NCBI RefSeq assembly: GCF_013090115.1
Contig: NZ_JABFNN010000030.1
Span: forward strand, 1-64,000
Direction: 5' to 3'
Origin: Flagellimonas amphidinii
GTDB lineage: Bacteria; Bacteroidota; Bacteroidia; Flavobacteriales; Flavobacteriaceae
Length of the DNA: 64,000 bases
A program made the translations under genes and the position numbers. The notes beneath the pieces are model-generated. The model searched no databases. It was not told the origin of the DNA and worked only from the letters and a program-made list of their open reading frames with translations. This document shows, one piece after another, positions 9,169 to 19,154 of this stretch. Position 1 is the first letter of the stretch. Each line of letters begins with the position of its first letter.

Positions 9169-10374
9169 ATGGATGCAATTGAACGAAATATGACCGATAT
9201 ACCAATAGCTATTATACCTTTTCATGATTGGCGGAAAATACAACTAGAAGGATTTAGAACTAGGGATGCTCATTTTATTGAAGAGTTTACCAAGCAAAAA
9301 GACCGGATAAAAGTAATCATAAACAGACCCACAACCCTAGCTGAGGTATTGGCAAAAAGAAAATTGGGACTTATAAAAGGAAAGAGGATTTTAAAGAAGG
9401 GTCCCTTTTCTCTTTATGAAATTGAAACGAATCTCTACCTTATCGACTACTTTTCGAGAGATATCCTTGGGCAGCTTAGTAAAGGATATTCTTGGTTTTT
9501 TAATAAATACGCCTCTCAAGGTTACCAACAATTTATTGAAAAAGTTTTTGATTTTTTGCAAATAACAGATGTTTGCCTTCTCAATCAAAACATATTTGCT
9601 GCGGGTTTGGTAAGAAAAGTATCTGTGAAACTAAAAGTGTTCGACGCATGGGACAATTTCAACAAGTTCCATGTTTATCATAAAGTAAAAGATAGGATTA
9701 AAGAAAGTTATAAAGACTTAAGTGTTACATCGGATTTATGGATTACGAACTCTACAGATAACATGGGGGACTTTTCCAATGATTTTGCTCCAAAAAAAAT
9801 TGTTTTGGTTAGTAATGGTGTAGATTTAAAGAGGTTTGTTGACGATAAGGACAATTCCAAAATTCCGGATGACTTAAAAGCCATAAAGAGGCCTATTGTG
9901 GGTTTTGGAGGCAAAATTTCTCAGTTAATCGATGTTGACCTCCTTAACGAAACTATGGAGGGATCACCTTTTGTTTCCTTCGTTTTTGTTGGGCAGATAT
10001 TAGACAAAGAAGTATTCAGTAAAATTAAAAAACTCCCCAACTATCATTATTTGGGAGATAAGCATTATGATCAATATCCAAAGTATGTTAAAAACTTTGA
10101 TGTTTGTATTGTACCTTATGTTGTTGAAAAAAGTAAAAAATCAGGAGCAAATACGATTAAAGTGTATGAGTACCTAGCTACACAAAAGAAAATCATAGGC
10201 ACCCCTTCAAATGGAATAGAGTATTTATCTGAATATGTTTACATCATAAATAACGCAAACGAATTTATAGCGGAATTAAGGGATACCAAAAACCTCAGAC
10301 CTAAAATAGTGTTGGATAAATATTCTTGGAAAAGAAAGGTAAATGATTTCTTGACATTGATTGAAAAAGGATAA
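9169..10374 (+). CDS. Glycosyltransferase, GT4-like (TuaH-like)
   Basis: A 401-residue soluble protein. The C-terminal half is a GT-B nucleotide-sugar domain: IVLVSNGVDLKRF near residue 213, VGFGGKIS, FVFVGQI, then VCIVPYVVEKSKKSGANTIK and YEYLATQKKIIGT, the usual donor-binding run. The pattern resembles TuaH-type enzymes of teichuronic acid synthesis. It should add one sugar to the lipid-linked repeat unit at the cytoplasmic face. Donor and linkage are unknown. Start chosen at the ATG 9169 after a noncoding gap; the protein begins with a reasonable domain start (IPIAIIPFHDW). Confidence 0.82.
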   Translation: MDAIERNMTDIPIAIIPFHDWRKIQLEGFRTRDAHFIEEFTKQKDRIKVIINRPTTLAEVLAKRKLGLIKGKRILKKGPFSLYEIETNLYLIDYFSRDILGQLSKGYSWFFNKYASQGYQQFIEKVFDFLQITDVCLLNQNIFAAGLVRKVSVKLKVFDAWDNFNKFHVYHKVKDRIKESYKDLSVTSDLWITNSTDNMGDFSNDFAPKKIVLVSNGVDLKRFVDDKDNSKIPDDLKAIKRPIVGFGGKISQLIDVDLLNETMEGSPFVSFVFVGQILDKEVFSKIKKLPNYHYLGDKHYDQYPKYVKNFDVCIVPYVVEKSKKSGANTIKVYEYLATQKKIIGTPSNGIEYLSEYVYIINNANEFIAELRDTKNLRPKIVLDKYSWKRKVNDFLTLIEKG

Positions 10375-10386
10375 CAACAAAGAGTA

Positions 10387-11661
10387 TTGGTCAAAAAAAT
10401 TCAAAAATATAGGGACAACATCTCTAATTTAGTGGTTATTGCAATAGCAATAACATTGCCTCTTGAGATAAAATATGGCAATATTATACTAATTGTTGGC
10501 TTTGGGTTGTCTCTTTTCTTTCTAAGGAAAAAGGATCTTTCAGGTCATTCCCTTTATCTTTTGGCCTATCCTTTTGTCTTTTTTTTGGTTGCCTTGTTAA
10601 GTGGTCTTTTTAGTAAAGACACGGCTGTTGGATTCTCTAGATTGGACAGGCATTTATTACCCTTGTTACTTACTGTAAGCTTAGTGGTGTTTCAAGGTGT
10701 TTCCCTAATCAAAGTGTTGAAATATTTTACGATTGTTATGACTTTTACCACGACGGCATTGAACATAAAGGTTATTTATGGTCTGGCTAAAGGTTTGGAA
10801 TTAAAAGATCTAGTTTTTCATCAATACGCTTCGATCTTCGACCAGCACCCAGTTTACTACGCACTTTTGATTTTGATCGCTGTTTTGTTTCTATTAAGCG
10901 GTATTCATGGTTTTGATATCAGGAAAAAAGCGAGCAATATTTTGTTGTTACAACTGATTGTTCTAATAACAGGTATGGTTCTTTGTGCTTCAAAAGCAGT
11001 ACTAGGCATTTTTGTCGTTTTGGTTTTTGTTGGAATAGTGCTAAGGATAAAAGGAAAAAAGAATAAGTTGATTGCTTTTTTATCAGTGGTCATACTCTCT
11101 TTCTGCACATATCACTTGAAATATATCAAAGTACGCTTTTTAGAGGGCACCCAAATAAGAAAGGAAATATTAAGCTTTAGGCCAACTAATGATTTTACGC
11201 TCAAAAAAAAATTTAGCTATGCTGAGAAAAAGAATATTCAGGACTTGGAGCTTCGAATCTTATTTTTAAAGATAGCATTATACCATATGTACAAGGATCA
11301 AACGTATTTGTTTGGGTATGGAGTTGGGGATTCTCAAAATTATTTAGACTATTATCTGTATTCCTATAATCTGGGACCTAATTGGTATCAAGGATTTAAC
11401 GTTCACAATCAGTACCTACACATATTGTTTAATTACGGAGTTTTGGTCCTGTTACTTTTTTTGTACTATCTGTTTTTATCATTTAAACAAGGTCTAAAAA
11501 ATAGAGATTATCTTTATATGGCAATACTGATTGCTTTTTGTTTTACATTCTTGTTTGAGGTTTCTCTTATAAGAAATAAAGGCATAGTTTTGTTTTACTT
11601 TTTTAATTTACTTTTTCTCATAAATAGAAATAACCTTGAAAATAGCTATACTAGGAACTAG
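10387..11661 (+). CDS. O-antigen ligase/polymerase-like membrane protein (second copy type)
   Basis: A 424-residue polytopic protein with about ten membrane segments and a large loop before NVHNQYLHILFNYG, the conserved C-terminal signature of the Wzy_C/WaaL family (PF04932). It either polymerises repeat units or ligates the chain to an acceptor. The start is a TTG at 10387, 12 bases after the upstream stop; no ATG gives a sensible first membrane helix. The downstream gene starts inside its 3' end (26-base overlap). Together with 7186 it makes two candidate polymerase/ligase proteins in one locus. Confidence 0.82.
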   Translation: MVKKIQKYRDNISNLVVIAIAITLPLEIKYGNIILIVGFGLSLFFLRKKDLSGHSLYLLAYPFVFFLVALLSGLFSKDTAVGFSRLDRHLLPLLLTVSLVVFQGVSLIKVLKYFTIVMTFTTTALNIKVIYGLAKGLELKDLVFHQYASIFDQHPVYYALLILIAVLFLLSGIHGFDIRKKASNILLLQLIVLITGMVLCASKAVLGIFVVLVFVGIVLRIKGKKNKLIAFLSVVILSFCTYHLKYIKVRFLEGTQIRKEILSFRPTNDFTLKKKFSYAEKKNIQDLELRILFLKIALYHMYKDQTYLFGYGVGDSQNYLDYYLYSYNLGPNWYQGFNVHNQYLHILFNYGVLVLLLFLYYLFLSFKQGLKNRDYLYMAILIAFCFTFLFEVSLIRNKGIVLFYFFNLLFLINRNNLENSYTRN

Positions 11662-12742
11662 GGGAATACCGAATTTCCATGGGGGTTTTGAGCAATTTGC
11701 AGAGTATTTTTCTGTACACATGGTCGAAAAAGGCCATGAAGTTTATGTTTATAATTCTCACAGTCATCCTTATCAAAAAAAGGAGTTTAATGGAGTGAAA
11801 ATTTTACATCAAAAAGATCCTGAAAACAAGATTGGAACTTTTGGGCAGTTTATTTATGATTTAAATTGCATTAGACATTCAAGACGACAGAATTTTGACA
11901 TAATACTTCAATTAGGTTATACTAGTAGCTCGGTTTGGGGGAAATTATTGCCCAAGTCTAGTGTCATAGTTACAAATATGGATGGTTTAGAGTGGAAAAG
12001 ATCTAAATATTCTAAACCTGTTCGCAAGTTTTTAAAGATTGCAGAAAAACTCGCGATAAATACTAGTGACAATTTAATTTCCGATTCTGTTGGAATTGAA
12101 AATTATATCAAAGAAAAATATGGAAAGGATTCTGAGTTTATAGCATATGGGGCCAATTTATTCAGCAAACCAAATGAGTCAATTCTTGAAGAGTATAAAT
12201 TAAAACCTTATGAATATAATATGTTAATTGCCCGTTTGGAGCCAGAAAACAATATTGAGACAATTTTAAGGGGTGTTGCAATATGCGAAATTAACAAGTC
12301 ATTTATAGTTATAGGTAAACATAACACCAAATATGGAGAATATCTAAAAACCAAATTTAAGTCAATTGAAAAAATAAAGTTCCTAGGTGGAATTTATAAC
12401 CAAAGCCATTTGAACAATTTAAGGTATTATTCCAACAGTTACTTTCATGGTCATTCTGTTGGGGGTACGAATCCATCCCTTTTAGAAGCAATGGCATCAA
12501 GTTCTTTTATTATTGCGAATGACAATATCTTCAATAAGAGTATTCTGGGTAATGATGCCTTTTATTTTAAAACTAGTAAAGATGTTGCTGAATTACTTCG
12601 GCACAATAAGAAAGAATATCTTGACTTTATAAAAGCTAATAAAACAAAAATTGAATCTTTGTATTCTTGGAGAATAATCAATGACAAATACGAAAACTAT
12701 CTGATTAAATGTTTTGACGAATTGGATAGGAGTAAAGTTTAA
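11636..12742 (+). CDS. Glycosyltransferase with DUF1972 N-terminal domain
   Basis: The N-terminus KIAILGTRGIPNFHGGFEQFAEY is the hallmark of the DUF1972 group of GT4 rhamnosyl-type transferases, and the C-terminal part (GGIYNQSHLNNLRYYS, HSVGGTNPSLLEAMA) is the donor-binding GT-B half. The substrate may be dTDP-rhamnose, in line with rfbC at the start of the window, but that is inference. Translation appears to begin at TTG 11636, inside the end of the preceding gene, because the family motif starts two residues later. Length (368) is normal for the family. Confidence 0.88.
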   Translation: MKIAILGTRGIPNFHGGFEQFAEYFSVHMVEKGHEVYVYNSHSHPYQKKEFNGVKILHQKDPENKIGTFGQFIYDLNCIRHSRRQNFDIILQLGYTSSSVWGKLLPKSSVIVTNMDGLEWKRSKYSKPVRKFLKIAEKLAINTSDNLISDSVGIENYIKEKYGKDSEFIAYGANLFSKPNESILEEYKLKPYEYNMLIARLEPENNIETILRGVAICEINKSFIVIGKHNTKYGEYLKTKFKSIEKIKFLGGIYNQSHLNNLRYYSNSYFHGHSVGGTNPSLLEAMASSSFIIANDNIFNKSILGNDAFYFKTSKDVAELLRHNKKEYLDFIKANKTKIESLYSWRIINDKYENYLIKCFDELDRSKV

Positions 12743-12751
12743 GGCTTCAAT

Positions 12752-14104
12752 ATGTTTTTTAAACAACATCGTTATTCTAACCTTATTACCCCGATGTCCT
12801 ATATTATTGATTTGGGGATTATAAACAGTTTTGCTTATTTATTTCCAATCAATTTGTATGAACCATTACTTTTTCACTTATATATCTCTGTTTGTTGGAT
12901 AGTACTTTCAGTAAAGAATGAGTTTTATCAAGTTCATCGATATTCTAAAGTAATTACCGTATTTAGAAAATCATTTACCCAATTCATTTTCTTTTTCTTA
13001 ATTCTATATGCATTTATTGGATTTTTCAAACAACCCGAAATGAGTAGGTTGGCTTTGGCGAAATATTATGCATATGTTGGTTTAACGATATTTATTATAA
13101 AGATTTTGAATTATATCCTTTTAATGGAATATCGTGAAAGGATAAAAGGAAACTTACGTAATGTAGTCGTCATGGGGAAAAACAAAAAAACGGAACAATT
13201 AATAGTTGTTTTTAATGAGCGTAGAGAATTTGGATATAATTTTTTAAAACAATTTTCACTTAAAGATGAAAATTTTAGGCTAAACAGTGCCTTTGATTTT
13301 ATTACAAAAAACAATGTGGATGAAATATATTGCTCAGTATCCGAACTTAAAAATGAAGAAATAACCCGGGTAATAAATTTTGCCGACAATAATCTTATCA
13401 CATTAAAGTTCATCCCCGACAACAAAAATATATTCGCAAAAAAGCTAAAATTCGAATATTACGATTACATACCCGTTCTCTCCTTGAGGGATATTCCGCT
13501 TCATGATCCTATAAATGCCTTCTTAAAGCGAAGTTTTGACATTATCTTTTCATTTGTTGTTGTTGTTGGCTTACTTTCTTGGCTAACACCTTTACTGGCT
13601 ATTTTAATAACATTAGAATCAAAAGGTCCAGTCTTTTTTAGACAAACTAGAAATGGAATAGATAATAGAGAATTCTATTGCTATAAATTTCGCTCTATGG
13701 CCCCCAATAAAAATGCTGATACTATCCAGGCCACTAAGAACGATATGCGCATTACAAAGGTTGGAAAGTTCATTCGTAGAACAAGTATAGATGAACTCCC
13801 ACAATTTTATAATGTCCTCTTTGGCACTATGTCCGTAGTAGGGCCAAGGCCCCATATGGTCAAGCACACTAATCAATATGCTTCCAGTGTGGATAAGTAT
13901 ATGGTGCGTCATTTTGTTAAACCTGGAATTACAGGATTAGCGCAAGTCCGAGGCTATCGAGGAGAAATTGAGCAAGAAGCTGATATTTTAAATAGGACAA
14001 AGTTTGATATTTTCTATATTGAAAACTGGTCCATGTTTTTAGATTTAAAAATTATTGTCCAAACGATTTTGAACGCTTTCAGAGGAGAGGCAAAGGCATA
14101 TTGA
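12752..14104 (+). CDS. Undecaprenyl-phosphate sugar phosphotransferase (WcaJ/WbaP type)
   Basis: The initiating enzyme of the repeat unit: it transfers a sugar 1-phosphate from a UDP-sugar to undecaprenyl phosphate in the inner membrane. The N-terminal ~130 residues hold four membrane helices, then a soluble domain, a re-entrant membrane helix (SFDIIFSFVVVVGLLSW, about residue 253) and the catalytic bacterial sugar transferase domain with KSGP-like GPVFFRQTRNG, YKFRSM, RRTSIDELPQ, VGPRPH and KPGITGLAQV. The 450-residue length is typical for full-length PHPT enzymes. It lies 9 bases downstream of the DUF1972 glycosyltransferase. Confidence 0.92.
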   Translation: MFFKQHRYSNLITPMSYIIDLGIINSFAYLFPINLYEPLLFHLYISVCWIVLSVKNEFYQVHRYSKVITVFRKSFTQFIFFFLILYAFIGFFKQPEMSRLALAKYYAYVGLTIFIIKILNYILLMEYRERIKGNLRNVVVMGKNKKTEQLIVVFNERREFGYNFLKQFSLKDENFRLNSAFDFITKNNVDEIYCSVSELKNEEITRVINFADNNLITLKFIPDNKNIFAKKLKFEYYDYIPVLSLRDIPLHDPINAFLKRSFDIIFSFVVVVGLLSWLTPLLAILITLESKGPVFFRQTRNGIDNREFYCYKFRSMAPNKNADTIQATKNDMRITKVGKFIRRTSIDELPQFYNVLFGTMSVVGPRPHMVKHTNQYASSVDKYMVRHFVKPGITGLAQVRGYRGEIEQEADILNRTKFDIFYIENWSMFLDLKIIVQTILNAFRGEAKAY

Positions 14105-14180
14105 TTTTTTTGAAAATAAAATATCTTTCATATCGTTTAGCTTAGGACAGAATAGTAATTTTATTAAATAAAGATAATTA

Positions 14181-15584
14181 ATGAAAGTAAAGAATATTTG
14201 TTGTATCGGCGCAGGATATGTAGGTGGCCCCACTATGGCGGTTATAGCCCAGAAGAGTCCAGATATCAATGTAACAGTTGTTGATATAAACGCCAAAAGG
14301 ATAGCCGCTTGGAATGATAACGATTTGAGTAAGCTTCCGGTATATGAACCAGGACTTCCTGAAGTTGTTGAAGAAGCACGTGGGAGAAACCTCTTTTTTT
14401 CAACCGAGGTGGATAAGGCCATTGATGAAGCTGATATGATTTTCATTTCTGTAAATACTCCCACCAAAACTTATGGAAAAGGAAAAGGCATGGCAGCTGA
14501 TTTGAAGTATGTAGAACTTTGTGCACGTCAAATTGCGAAGGTGGCCAAGAACGATAAAATTGTGGTGGAAAAATCTACACTTCCAGTTCGCACGGCATCG
14601 GCCATTAGAAACATTTTGGATAACACTGGCAATAATGTAAAGTTTCAGGTATTATCCAATCCTGAGTTTTTGGCTGAGGGGACAGCTATTTCTGATTTAG
14701 TAAATGCTGACCGTGTGTTAATTGGAGGAGAGGTTTCACCAGAAGGGGAAGACGCCATTAATGCTTTGGTAGAAGTTTATGCCAATTGGATTCCAAAGGA
14801 AAGAATTTTGACAACCAATGTATGGTCTTCAGAGTTATCTAAGCTAACCGCGAATGCATTTTTGGCACAACGGGTGTCTTCCATAAATGCGTTGTCTGAA
14901 CTTTGTGAAAAGACGGGTGCCGATGTAAATGAGGTTGCCAAAGCCATCGGCATGGACAGTAGGATTGGCCCTAAATTTTTAAAAGCCTCTGTAGGTTTTG
15001 GAGGGTCTTGTTTTCAGAAAGACATACTAAATCTCGTTTATATAGCTAAAACCTATGGTTTAAATGAAGTTGCTGATTATTGGGAACAAGTCATTCTTAT
15101 GAACGACCATCAAAAAAATCGTTTTTCCGATAACATTATAAGTACACTTTACAATACGGTTAATGGTAAAAAAATAGCTTTTCTTGGTTGGGCATTTAAA
15201 AAAGATACCAACGATACCAGAGAATCAGCGGCAATTTACGTAGCCGATAATTTATTGAGTGAACAGGCGAACATATCTGTTTATGACCCGAAAGTGAAAG
15301 AAGAAACTATATATTCTGATTTGGCATATTTAGAGACTCGTTCTGACAAAGAAAACCGTGAATATTTAAAGGTTGAGCCAAGTGCCTATGAAGCTTGTAA
15401 AGATGCCCATGCAGTGGCTGTGTTGACTGAATGGGACGAGTTTAAGGACTATGACTGGCAAAGTATTTACGACAATATGCTCAAACCTGCTTTTGTTTTT
15501 GATGGAAGAGGAATTTTAGATGGAAAACAATTAGAGGAAATCGGATTTACGTATTATAAAATTGGAGTAGGAGACACAGATTAA
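14181..15584 (+). CDS. ugd: UDP-glucose 6-dehydrogenase
   Basis: NAD-dependent four-electron oxidation of UDP-glucose to UDP-glucuronate in the cytoplasm. Seen are the Rossmann motif GAGYVGGPT near residue 10, [11 protein letters not shown] near 160, and the catalytic-cysteine segment [10 protein letters not shown] near residue 276. The 467-residue length and the GGPT variant are closer to animal-type UGDH than to the shorter bacterial Ugd. The next gene, three bases on, uses its product, so the pair forms a UDP-xylose module. The 76-base gap upstream holds no clear promoter. Confidence 0.95.
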   Translation: MKVKNICCIGAGYVGGPTMAVIAQKSPDINVTVVDINAKRIAAWNDNDLSKLPVYEPGLPEVVEEARGRNLFFSTEVDKAIDEADMIFISVNTPTKTYGKGKGMAADLKYVELCARQIAKVAKNDKIVVEKSTLPVRTASAIRNILDNTGNNVKFQVLSNPEFLAEGTAISDLVNADRVLIGGEVSPEGEDAINALVEVYANWIPKERILTTNVWSSELSKLTANAFLAQRVSSINALSELCEKTGADVNEVAKAIGMDSRIGPKFLKASVGFGGSCFQKDILNLVYIAKTYGLNEVADYWEQVILMNDHQKNRFSDNIISTLYNTVNGKKIAFLGWAFKKDTNDTRESAAIYVADNLLSEQANISVYDPKVKEETIYSDLAYLETRSDKENREYLKVEPSAYEACKDAHAVAVLTEWDEFKDYDWQSIYDNMLKPAFVFDGRGILDGKQLEEIGFTYYKIGVGDTD

Positions 15585-15587
15585 ATA

Positions 15588-16574
15588 GTGAAAAAAGCCC
15601 TTATTACTGGCGCGGCCGGCTTTCTTGGTTCTCACTTGTGTGATAAATTTATCGCAGAGGGCCACCATGTAATAGCTATGGACAATCTAATAACGGGCGA
15701 TTTAAAAAATATTGAACACTTGATGAAACTGGAGCAATTCGAGTTTTATCACCATGATGTCACCAAATTTGTTCATGTACCAGGCAAATTAGATTATATC
15801 TTGCATTTTGCTTCTCCTGCCAGTCCAATAGATTATCTTAAAATCCCTATTCAGACCCTTAAGGTAGGAGCTTTGGGAACACATAACCTTCTTGGACTGG
15901 CGAAAGAAAAAAAAGCTCGATTCATGATTGCCAGTACATCTGAAATTTATGGCGATCCATTGGTTCACCCTCAAAGCGAAGAATATTATGGCAATGTAAA
16001 CACCATTGGCCCTAGAGGAGTTTATGATGAGGCAAAACGATTCCAAGAATCCATAACCATGGCTTATCATAGATTTCATGGCTTAGACACCAGAATTGTT
16101 AGAATATTCAACACGTACGGCCCAAGGATGCGGTTAAATGATGGAAGGGTCATTCCTGCATTTATAGGACAAGCATTACGAGGGGAAGATTTGACTGTTT
16201 TTGGTGATGGTTCCCAAACCCGTTCTTTTTGTTATGTAGATGATGAGATTGAGGGAATTTATCGCTTGCTTATGAGTGATTATACATTACCAATGAATAT
16301 TGGAAACCCTAACGAAATAACGATAAAAGACTTTGCTGAAGAAATTATCAAATTAACGGGAACCGATCAAAAAATAATTTACAAAGATTTACCCAAAGAC
16401 GACCCAATGAAGCGGCAACCAGATATCTCCAAGGCTAAAGAAATTTTAGGATGGGAACCCAAAGTGGGACGAGAAGAAGGAATGCGTAAAACGTTTGAAT
16501 ATTTTAAAACCCTGAGCAAAGAAGAACTTCAACATACGGAGCATCGTGATTTTTCCCACTTGAATGGCAAATAG
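15588..16574 (+). CDS. UDP-glucuronate decarboxylase (UDP-xylose synthase)
   Basis: Short-chain dehydrogenase-type enzyme that turns UDP-glucuronate into UDP-xylose using bound NAD. Motifs are GAAGFLGSH at residues 8-16, STSEIYGDP near 123, and the catalytic Tyr-Lys pair in [11 protein letters not shown] near residues 146-150, followed by [10 protein letters not shown]. Start is a GTG at 15588, three bases after the ugd stop, and the glycine loop follows at the expected distance. A closely related UDP-glucuronate epimerase is less likely because the [14 protein letters not shown] segment is the UXS pattern. Product sugar of the locus is therefore probably xylose. Confidence 0.92.
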   Translation: MKKALITGAAGFLGSHLCDKFIAEGHHVIAMDNLITGDLKNIEHLMKLEQFEFYHHDVTKFVHVPGKLDYILHFASPASPIDYLKIPIQTLKVGALGTHNLLGLAKEKKARFMIASTSEIYGDPLVHPQSEEYYGNVNTIGPRGVYDEAKRFQESITMAYHRFHGLDTRIVRIFNTYGPRMRLNDGRVIPAFIGQALRGEDLTVFGDGSQTRSFCYVDDEIEGIYRLLMSDYTLPMNIGNPNEITIKDFAEEIIKLTGTDQKIIYKDLPKDDPMKRQPDISKAKEILGWEPKVGREEGMRKTFEYFKTLSKEELQHTEHRDFSHLNGK

Positions 16575-16660
16575 ATTTCTTAGTATGAATTCCTCAAAAT
16601 GATGCTTTTCCTGTTTAATTCCATTTGAATTGGGTTATTTTAGCCAAAATTTTTTATTCC

Positions 16661-17932
16661 ATGAATATTCTGGTCATAGGTTCTGGTGGAAGAGAGCATG
16701 CTATCTCCTTAAAAATTTCTGAAAGCCCATCAACTTCAAAACTATTTGTTGCTCCTGGCAATGCTGGAACAGCAAAGATTGCCACCAATGTTGAGGTTGG
16801 TGTCAATGATTTCGGCTCAATTAAAAAACTTGTTGTTGAAGAAAGCATCAATTTAGTCGTGGTTGGCCCAGAAGACCCTTTGGTAAAAGGTATTCATGAT
16901 TTTTTTCTGGAAGATGACGAGCTAAAAAACATTCCTGTAATAGGTCCACAAAAAGCAGCCGCGGCATTGGAGGGCAGTAAGGAGTTTGCCAAAGAATTTA
17001 TGATGCGGCACAATATCCCTACTGCAGCCTATCAAAGTTTCACTTCGGACAATTTGGAGGAGGGATATGCCTTTCTAGAAAGCCTAAAACCACCTTATGT
17101 TTTAAAAGCGGACGGTTTGGCTGCCGGTAAGGGAGTTTTGATACTTCAAGATTTGGGCGAAGCCAAAACCGAGCTAAAATCCATGTTGTTGGACTCCAAA
17201 TTCGGACAAGCAAGTGCCACGGTGGTCATTGAAGAGTTTTTGGATGGCATTGAATTGAGCTGTTTTGTATTGACAGATGGAACGAATTATAAAATCCTTC
17301 CCACAGCAAAAGATTATAAAAGAATAGGAGAGGGCGATACCGGATTGAACACAGGTGGTATGGGCGCAATTTCCCCTGTTCCTTTTGCCGATGTTGATTT
17401 TATGAACACCATTGAGGCCAAAATCGTAAAACCGACGGTAGAAGGCCTTAAAAAGGATAATCTCCCCTATGTTGGATTCATTTTTATCGGGTTGATCAAA
17501 GTTGATGGCGAACCTAAGGTTATTGAGTACAATGTGAGAATGGGCGATCCAGAAACCGAAGTAGTAATGCCAAGGATAAAGAGTGATTTGGTTGAGGTGC
17601 TTCTTGCCATGGCAGAAGGCAGGTTGGACCAAATAGACTTACAAATTGATGAAAGGGCAGCTACAACCGTAATGGCAGTATCCGGAGGTTATCCAGAAGC
17701 TTATGAAAAAGGAAAAGAGATTTCAGGTGTTGAAAATATTACCGATTCCTTGGTGTTTCATGCGGGCACTAAACTATTGGAAGGTAAAGTTGTCACCAAT
17801 GGAGGTCGCGTAATTGCAGTAACTTCCTTTGGAAAAGACTATAAGGAAGCCTTACAACAATCCTATCAAAATATGGAAAAACTCCATTTTGATGGAATGT
17901 ACTACCGAAAAGATTTAGGGTTTGATCTATAG
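16661..17932 (+). CDS. purD: Phosphoribosylamine--glycine ligase
   Basis: GAR synthetase, second step of purine biosynthesis, ATP-grasp fold. Seen: MNILVIGSGGREHAIS at the N-terminus, GPEDPLV, LKADGLAAGKGVLI, TGGMGAISP and RMGDPETEVVMPR, all family signatures. The 423-residue length is normal. An in-frame TTG 36 bases upstream is rejected because ATG 16661 places the glycine-rich loop at the very N-terminus as in homologues. It is set 86 bases behind the polysaccharide locus and ends overlapping the convergent small gene by 6 bases. Nothing odd in it. Confidence 0.97.
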   Translation: MNILVIGSGGREHAISLKISESPSTSKLFVAPGNAGTAKIATNVEVGVNDFGSIKKLVVEESINLVVVGPEDPLVKGIHDFFLEDDELKNIPVIGPQKAAAALEGSKEFAKEFMMRHNIPTAAYQSFTSDNLEEGYAFLESLKPPYVLKADGLAAGKGVLILQDLGEAKTELKSMLLDSKFGQASATVVIEEFLDGIELSCFVLTDGTNYKILPTAKDYKRIGEGDTGLNTGGMGAISPVPFADVDFMNTIEAKIVKPTVEGLKKDNLPYVGFIFIGLIKVDGEPKVIEYNVRMGDPETEVVMPRIKSDLVEVLLAMAEGRLDQIDLQIDERAATTVMAVSGGYPEAYEKGKEISGVENITDSLVFHAGTKLLEGKVVTNGGRVIAVTSFGKDYKEALQQSYQNMEKLHFDGMYYRKDLGFDL

Positions 17933-18148
17933 GTAAGAATGAGAGCTGATGCTCTTGTCCTCTTCACCATTATCATTAAAGATTTTCAACTGCTTCATCC
18001 AGTAGACCATGGCAATAAAACCAATAACCATAAAAATCCAATTAATGGTATTGGCACCCCACCAGCTGTGCATAAAACGGAAAAAATCATAAGGGGCAAA
18101 CAAGTAGTTTACAAATAAGTCCTCAATGCCATAAAAAAACTTGCTCAT
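17927..18148 (-). CDS. Small membrane protein, DUF6341-like
   Basis: A 73-residue protein with one strong membrane helix (NTINWIFMVIGFIAMVYWM, about 33-51), an amphipathic N-terminus (FVNYLFAPYDFFRFMH) and an acidic tail. I recognise it as the small conserved flavobacterial family DUF6341, usually next to the DUF6427 membrane protein, here divergently transcribed. Function is unknown. A well-spaced Bacteroidota promoter lies directly upstream on this strand, with the TSS only about a dozen bases before ATG. Convergent with purD. Confidence 0.8.
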   Translation of the reverse strand: MSKFFYGIEDLFVNYLFAPYDFFRFMHSWWGANTINWIFMVIGFIAMVYWMKQLKIFNDNGEEDKSISSHSYL

Positions 18149-18167
18149 CTTAGCTATATTTACTTTA

Positions 18168-18197
18168 CAAAAGTAGCAAAAGATAGGATGTTATCAA
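18168..18197 (-). promoter_or_regulatory. Bacteroidota-type promoter for the DUF6341-like gene
   Basis: On the - strand TTG, 19 bases, then TACTTTTG, an exact match to the Bacteroidota TAnnTTTG box with ideal spacing. The predicted start of transcription is about 10-15 bases before the ATG at 18148, so the leader is very short. The TTG element lies within the first codons of the divergent gene at 18188. Confidence 0.6.
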
Positions 18198-19117
18198 GCT
18201 TTTTCGGAAAAACAAAGCCCATAAATTATATTGTCTTATCTGGGTTTTTACTTCTCTTTTATAGTATTGACCTACTTTTTCGGGTGGAAGGCAACGTCCA
18301 AGGAACAAAACTCTTTTTGGAATTTTTAAGTTTTGGGGCTTTGTTGCTATCTATTTTTATCATTAATGAGATCGTTCGGACAGAAAAGGTGACGGATTTC
18401 AATTCGTATGCCATGCTGTTTTTTGTGTTGTTGCTCATCGCATTTCCGAATACGATGATGGATGGCAATGCCATTTTTTGCAACTTCTTTTTGCTTTTGG
18501 CCATATGGAGGATAGTTTCGGTTAGGTCACTTCGTAATGTAAAGCATAAAGTTTTTGATGCTTCTTTTTTAATTGGGGCGGCAAGTCTATTTTATGATTG
18601 GGCCCTACTTTTTTTAATACCAGTCTTTGTGATCATAAATGTCTATGACAGGAAAACGTTCAAAAACTGGTTGGTTCCTTTCGTGGCTCTGATCACAGTT
18701 TTCATCCTATCTTTTACCCTACTAAAACTGACCGGATATCTTGCTTTTTTCGAAGAACACTATCAATTTACCACAGATATTTTTAGCGACTGGTCTTTAC
18801 AATTGTCAAGCACTAAATTTTTGATGTATACCCTGTTGTTCTTTGTTATAATGTTCTTCGTTTTTTTAAGAACAAGGAAAATAGGGGGAGGCAAACTGGT
18901 CTTGCTTCGAATAATTTTCTTCATATTCATTTTAGGGTTTGGCATATGTATTTTCAAATGGAAAAATTCTTCGCTCATCCTGCTTACTTTTTTCCCTGCT
19001 GCGATTTTCTTGGCCAATTATGTTGAAGGAATTCGAAAGCCAAAATTTCGGGAGTTGGTACTTGCTTTGGGGATAGCTATTCCCATTTTGCTTTTTGTTC
19101 TGGAACATAAACCTTAA
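18188..19117 (+). CDS. Polytopic membrane protein, DUF6427 family
   Basis: A 309-residue protein with about eight hydrophobic segments, starting SSFFGKTKPINYIVLSGF, the typical opening of the flavobacterial DUF6427 family. Function unknown. A pattern of paired helices with short loops might suit a lipid-linked sugar or polymerase-type membrane enzyme, but nothing in the sequence proves this. It diverges from the DUF6341-like gene with only 39 bases between, and the DUF4254 gene follows 37 bases after its stop. Start ATG 18188. Confidence 0.75.
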   Translation: MLSSFFGKTKPINYIVLSGFLLLFYSIDLLFRVEGNVQGTKLFLEFLSFGALLLSIFIINEIVRTEKVTDFNSYAMLFFVLLLIAFPNTMMDGNAIFCNFFLLLAIWRIVSVRSLRNVKHKVFDASFLIGAASLFYDWALLFLIPVFVIINVYDRKTFKNWLVPFVALITVFILSFTLLKLTGYLAFFEEHYQFTTDIFSDWSLQLSSTKFLMYTLLFFVIMFFVFLRTRKIGGGKLVLLRIIFFIFILGFGICIFKWKNSSLILLTFFPAAIFLANYVEGIRKPKFRELVLALGIAIPILLFVLEHKP

Positions 19118-19129
19118 GGGAGAAAGCAA

Positions 19130-19137
19130 TATCTTTG
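19130..19137 (+). promoter_or_regulatory. -7 element TATCTTTG before the DUF4254 gene
   Basis: TATCTTTG matches TAnnTTTG and ends 17 bases before ATG 19155. No good TTG element is found at the expected distance, so it may be weak. It supports ATG 19155 and not the upstream TTG as the translation start. Confidence 0.4.
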
Positions 19138-19154
19138 CCCAAATTGACGCATCT

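Noticed and set aside
17174..17632. 152-codon open frame on the - strand
   Set aside because: Opposite purD, which is unmistakable.
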